Source: an uncultured Collinsella sp.
GTDB lineage: Bacteria > Actinomycetota > Coriobacteriia > Coriobacteriales > Coriobacteriaceae
Assembly (NCBI GenBank): GCA_902494605.1
Contig: CABUUG010000076.1
Span: forward strand, 1 to 8,580
DNA: 8,580 nt
Direction of reading: 5' to 3'
The stretch's first letter is position 1. Each line of letters begins with the position of its first letter. The notes under the pieces were generated by a model that was not told where the DNA came from, did no database searches, and saw only the letters and a program-made list of their open reading frames with translations. Below, one piece after another: positions 5,592 to 8,580 of this stretch. The translations under genes were made by a program, and so were the position numbers.

Positions 5592-7142
5592 ATGCCTATC
5601 ATCGCAGCGCTCGTTGGCATCGTTTTGGGTGCCATCGCCGCCATTGCCTACATGCGCACCGCCAAGCAGGGTAGTCTTCACGAGGCCGACGAAAAGATCC
5701 AGTCGGCACACGCACAGGCTGAGTCCCTGATCGGTGATGCTAAGCGTCAGGCCGAGACCCTCAAAAAAGAGGCTCTGCTCGAGGCTAAAGAGGAGATCAT
5801 CAAGAACAAGCAGGCCGCCGAGGCCGAGGATAAGCAGCGTAAGAGCGAGATTCGTACGCTCGAGAACCGTGTGATGCAGCGCGAGGAGTCCCTTGATCGC
5901 CGAAACGACGCTCTCGACAAGCGTGAGCACCAGCTGTCCAGCCAGGCCGGTCAGGTCGAGAAGCGCTCCCGCGAGCTCGAGGAGCTCTGCGCCAAGCAGA
6001 CCTCTGAGCTCGAGCGTATCGCCGACCTGACCCGCGAGGACGCCCACAAGGAGCTCCTCGATAAGGTTCGCGGCGAGGTCACCCACGAGGCTGCCACGAT
6101 CATTCGCGAGTCCGAGCAGCAGGTTCGCGCCGAGTGCCACAAGACCGCCCAGGAGATTCTGTCCCTGGCGATTCAGCGCTGCGCTGCCGACCACACAGCC
6201 GAGGTCACCGTTACCTCCGTGCACATTCCCTCTGATGACCTCAAGGGCCGTATCATCGGTCGCGAGGGTCGCAACATCCGGACCTTCGAGCAGGTTTCCG
6301 GCGTCAACCTCGTGATCGACGACACGCCCGAGACTGTCGTTCTTTCGAGCTTCGACCCGGTCCGTCGTGAGACCGCCCGTGTTGCCCTCGAGAACCTCAT
6401 CGCCGACGGCCGCATTCACCCCGCCCGCATCGAGGAGATGTATCACAAGGCTGCCGACCTGGTTCAGCAGCGCGTGCGCGAGGCTGGCGAGCAGGCTGCC
6501 TTCGATACCGGCATCCACGACCTGCATCCCGAGATCGTCAAGACCCTTGGTGCCCTGCGCTACCGTACCTCGTTTGGTCAGAACGTGCTTCAGCACTCCC
6601 TCGAAGTCTCTGACCTGTGCGGCGTGATGGCTTCCGAGCTTGGCCTGGACGTTGTGACCGCCAAGCGCGCCGGCCTGCTGCACGACCTGGGCAAGGCAAT
6701 CGACCATGACGTCGAGGGCCCGCATGCCGTCATCGGCGCCGAGCTTGCCCGCCGTTATGGCGAGAAGCCCGTTATCGTCCACGCTATCGAGGCTCACCAT
6801 GCCGACGTCGACCCCAACACGGTGCTCGATGTCCTGGTACAGGCCGCCGATGCTGTCTCTGCCTCTCGCCCCGGTGCCCGTCGCGAGTCTGCCGAGAACT
6901 ACATCAAGCGTCTTGAGAAGCTCGAGGAGATCGCCAACTCCCATGATGGCGTCGAGCGTACCTATGCCATGCAGGCTGGTCGCGAGGTCCACGTCATGGT
7001 TCAGCCGGACAAGATCTCCGATGCCCAGTCCACGGTCCTGGCTCACGATATCGCCCATCAGATCGAGGAAGAGATGGAGTATCCCGGTCAGGTGCGCGTC
7101 GTCGTGATTCGCGAGAGCCGCGCTGTCGATATCGCTAAATAA
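5592..7142 (+). CDS. rny: Ribonuclease Y
   Basis: This 516-residue protein has the full RNase Y order. An N-terminal membrane anchor (about residues 3-21) is followed by a long charged coiled coil (about 28-190). A KH RNA-binding domain has its G-x2-G loop in IIGREGRNIR (G223-G226). The HD hydrolase domain has H335 (QHSLEV), H364-D365 (LLHDLGKA) and downstream EAHHADVD. RNase Y is a membrane-tethered endoribonuclease that starts bulk mRNA decay in many Gram-positives. The ATG is chosen because AAGGAG (5581-5586) lies 5 nt before it; the in-frame GTG at 5586 overlaps that site and is unlikely. The gene follows a structured 257-bp intergenic region and ends 1 nt before a GHKL ATPase gene. Length and motifs are normal. 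Confidence 0.97.
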   Translation: MPIIAALVGIVLGAIAAIAYMRTAKQGSLHEADEKIQSAHAQAESLIGDAKRQAETLKKEALLEAKEEIIKNKQAAEAEDKQRKSEIRTLENRVMQREESLDRRNDALDKREHQLSSQAGQVEKRSRELEELCAKQTSELERIADLTREDAHKELLDKVRGEVTHEAATIIRESEQQVRAECHKTAQEILSLAIQRCAADHTAEVTVTSVHIPSDDLKGRIIGREGRNIRTFEQVSGVNLVIDDTPETVVLSSFDPVRRETARVALENLIADGRIHPARIEEMYHKAADLVQQRVREAGEQAAFDTGIHDLHPEIVKTLGALRYRTSFGQNVLQHSLEVSDLCGVMASELGLDVVTAKRAGLLHDLGKAIDHDVEGPHAVIGAELARRYGEKPVIVHAIEAHHADVDPNTVLDVLVQAADAVSASRPGARRESAENYIKRLEKLEEIANSHDGVERTYAMQAGREVHVMVQPDKISDAQSTVLAHDIAHQIEEEMEYPGQVRVVVIRESRAVDIAK

Positions 7143-7143
7143 C

Positions 7144-8229
7144 ATGAGCGACGCGAACGAGCTCATCTCATTTATCGCGTCGATGTCGGGGGAGGGCAAC
7201 CTTCGCGTCGAGGAGAACCTTGGCGAGGGTTATGTCCGCCTCCGCGTTTCGGAGGCCGAGAGGCGCCAGGCAAAGCACGACATTCAGCATGTCGAGGATA
7301 TCGTCATTGAAATGCTCCGTAATGCTCGCGATGCTGGCGCCGACAAAGTCTATCTCGCTATGACCAAGGAAGATGGCGTCCGCACGCTTGTCTTTCTGGA
7401 TAACGGTTCGGGCGTTCCGCAGGATATGCAAGAGCGAATCTTCGATGCCCGCGTTACCTCCAAGCTCGAGAGCATGAAGATGGACCGTTGGGGCGTTCAC
7501 GGTCGTGGCATGGCATTGTTTTCGATCAAGCAGAACACCGACGAGGCCCGTGTGGTCACGTCCGGTGTCGATCTTGGCTCGGCCTTTAAGGTGAGCGTTG
7601 CGGCCGACCGCCTCAGCGAGCGTGCCGATCAGTCCAGCTGGCCCCAGGCCGTCAAGGATGAGGATGGACGTTATGTCTGTGCTCGCGGTCCGCATAATAT
7701 TATTCGCGCTGCTTGTGAGTTTGCGCTCGAGGAGTTGCGTGGTTGCGATGTCTATCTTGGTTCTCCGTCTGAGATTGCCGCGACCCTTTATGCTCAGGCG
7801 TCAAGTCGGCTCGATACGTCGCGTCTCCTGTTCATTGATGACGAGAGCGAGCTTCCGGTTGTCGATCGTTTAGGCCTTGCCTCTGATGCCGAGGACTTTA
7901 TCCGTATCTGTTCGGGTTTGGGTCTTGAGATGTCCGAGCGCACGGCCCATCGCATTTTGGCAGGGCAGATTAAACCCGTTCGCGGTGTGACCGCGCGTCT
8001 GCTGCGCGAGCGTGATTCGTCCTCGCATGCGCCGGCTCCTGTCGATCTTGCAAAGGATCGTCGCGGGCTACGTATTGCCAAGGATGACATGGCACAGTTT
8101 TCGCGTGCTGTGGAGCGTGACTTTAATGACCTTGCCGCCCGGTACTATCTCAACCTTTGCGGTGACCCAAAGATTCGTGTTTCGCGTGATCGAATCACTG
8201 TGACCTTCGATCTTGCCAAAGAGGAATAG
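7144..8229 (+). CDS. Uncharacterised GHKL-fold ATP-binding protein, MutL-like motifs
   Basis: The 361-residue product has a Bergerat ATP-binding fold. The N box is EMLRNARDAGADKVYL (E56, N60, D63), the G1 box DNGSGVP (D86, G88, G90) and the G2 lid GVHGRGMALFSI (G117, G120, G122). A VTSKLESM segment (104-111) between G1 and G2 resembles the TSK region of MutL more than a histidine kinase. No membrane segment, sensor domain or phospho-acceptor histidine helix is visible. The rest (about 180-361) matches no domain I know; residues 250-286 look helical and faintly like a helix-turn-helix, and the C-terminus resembles a beta strand (ITVTFDLAKEE). It begins 1 nt after rny with no clear Shine-Dalgarno, so it is probably co-transcribed and coupled, and spoVS follows. 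A role tied to RNA decay or to SpoVS is only guilt by association. Confidence 0.85.
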   Translation: MSDANELISFIASMSGEGNLRVEENLGEGYVRLRVSEAERRQAKHDIQHVEDIVIEMLRNARDAGADKVYLAMTKEDGVRTLVFLDNGSGVPQDMQERIFDARVTSKLESMKMDRWGVHGRGMALFSIKQNTDEARVVTSGVDLGSAFKVSVAADRLSERADQSSWPQAVKDEDGRYVCARGPHNIIRAACEFALEELRGCDVYLGSPSEIAATLYAQASSRLDTSRLLFIDDESELPVVDRLGLASDAEDFIRICSGLGLEMSERTAHRILAGQIKPVRGVTARLLRERDSSSHAPAPVDLAKDRRGLRIAKDDMAQFSRAVERDFNDLAARYYLNLCGDPKIRVSRDRITVTFDLAKEE

Positions 8230-8233
8230 TGCC

Positions 8234-8262
8234 TTTACCGAGTCCACTCGGTACGATACAGT
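8234..8262 (+). promoter_or_regulatory. Palindromic operator-like site within a possible weak spoVS promoter
   Basis: TACCGAGTCCACTCGGTA (8236-8253) is a perfect 8-bp inverted repeat with a 2-nt centre. No T-run follows, so it is not a good terminator. TTTACC (8234-8239) and TACAGT (8257-8262), 17 bp apart, could be a weak promoter with the palindrome filling its spacer. The palindrome is certain and the promoter is tentative. Confidence 0.45.
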
Positions 8263-8303
8263 TATTGCAGTTAAAACGTACTTTTAAACGCAGGAGTTTC
8301 TTC

Positions 8304-8580
8304 ATGGATTGCCTGAAGGTATCAAGCAAATCATCGCCCGCGTCCGTTGCCGGCGCCATCGCCGGCATGGTCAAGGATGGTGTGCCCGTCAACATTCAGT
8401 GTGTCGGCGCCGGTGCGGTCAACCAGGCCATAAAGGCCGTGGCTATTGCGCGCGGTTTTTTGATTCCAACCGGGTTTGATATTTCCTGCGCGCCCGTGTT
8501 CTCCGACATCCTCATTAACGGGGAGTCGCGCACGGCCATCCGTCTTTCTATTTACGTTCACCAGATCAATCGAGCTGCTA
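8304..8580 (+). CDS. spoVS: SpoVS family protein (stage V sporulation protein S-like), 3' end outside window
   Basis: Ninety-two residues are visible. MDCLKVSSKSSPASVAGAIA, VGAGAVNQAIKAVAIARGF and GESRTAIRLSI correspond closely to Bacillus SpoVS, a small Alba-like protein needed for late sporulation there. SpoVS-family proteins also occur in bacteria that do not sporulate, where the role is unknown. The start is supported by AGGAG (8292-8296), 7 nt before the ATG. Bacillus SpoVS is 86 residues and ends near this point, but here the frame continues past the conserved end into YVHQINRAA with no stop before the edge, so the protein has an extra tail of unknown length. A 74-bp gap with a palindrome separates it from the GHKL ATPase gene. 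Confidence 0.92.
   Translation, partial: MDCLKVSSKSSPASVAGAIAGMVKDGVPVNIQCVGAGAVNQAIKAVAIARGFLIPTGFDISCAPVFSDILINGESRTAIRLSIYVHQINRAA

Noticed and set aside
5475..7199. 574-residue open frame on the minus strand opposite rny
   Set aside because: This is an antisense shadow of the rny coding sequence with a Leu/Gly/Asp-rich composition and no recognisable motif.
7144..8229. Reading the GHKL protein as a sensor histidine kinase
   Set aside because: There is no membrane segment, sensor, HAMP or phospho-acceptor histidine helix before the ATPase domain, and no response regulator gene nearby. The G1-G2 region looks more like MutL.

Overview
The window looks like a core chromosomal stretch of a high-GC Gram-positive bacterium. 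The gene order (rimO-pgsA-cinA-recA-recX-rny-x-spoVS), the GC-rich third codon positions and a Gram-positive type LexA box point to Actinomycetota, class Coriobacteriia. A Collinsella-like gut bacterium is my best guess. This is inferred from memory of gene order and protein style and has not been searched. Every gene I accept is on the + strand.

Bases 1-3257 hold the tail of an unidentified gene whose product ends in an acidic DGTDAT-type repeat. It is followed by a tight cluster: yajQ, rimO (ribosomal protein S12 methylthiotransferase), pgsA (phosphatidylglycerophosphate synthase) and a stand-alone CinA C-terminal domain (NMN deamidase type). Gaps between these genes are 6-27 nt, which suggests one operon. 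It closes with a perfect 10-bp stem-loop at 3232-3255.

Bases 3258-5334 are the SOS unit. The intergenic region carries an array of TTTGGTC-like repeats spaced about 11 bp apart. Next comes a well-formed promoter (TTGACC, 17 bp, TATTAT) with a perfect CGAAC-N4-GTTCG LexA box inside its spacer, then recA and, 11 nt later, recX.

Bases 5335-7142 hold a 257-bp intergenic region with a good promoter (TTGACA, 17 bp, TACGAT), an inverted repeat bracketing it and two hairpins in the predicted leader, followed by rny (RNase Y). One nucleotide after rny begins a 361-residue soluble GHKL-type ATPase with MutL-like N, G1 and G2 motifs and no histidine-kinase modules. It sits where Bacilli carry ymdB, and I cannot name it. 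It is the most interesting item here. After it comes a short gap with an 18-nt palindrome, then spoVS, which is cut by the window edge.

In outline, the region combines translation-machinery modification, phospholipid synthesis, NAD salvage, homologous recombination with its modulator, and mRNA decay. Its end pairs a putative ATPase with a SpoVS-family protein, probably in a non-spore-former. I see no mobile element, CRISPR array, tRNA or rRNA.
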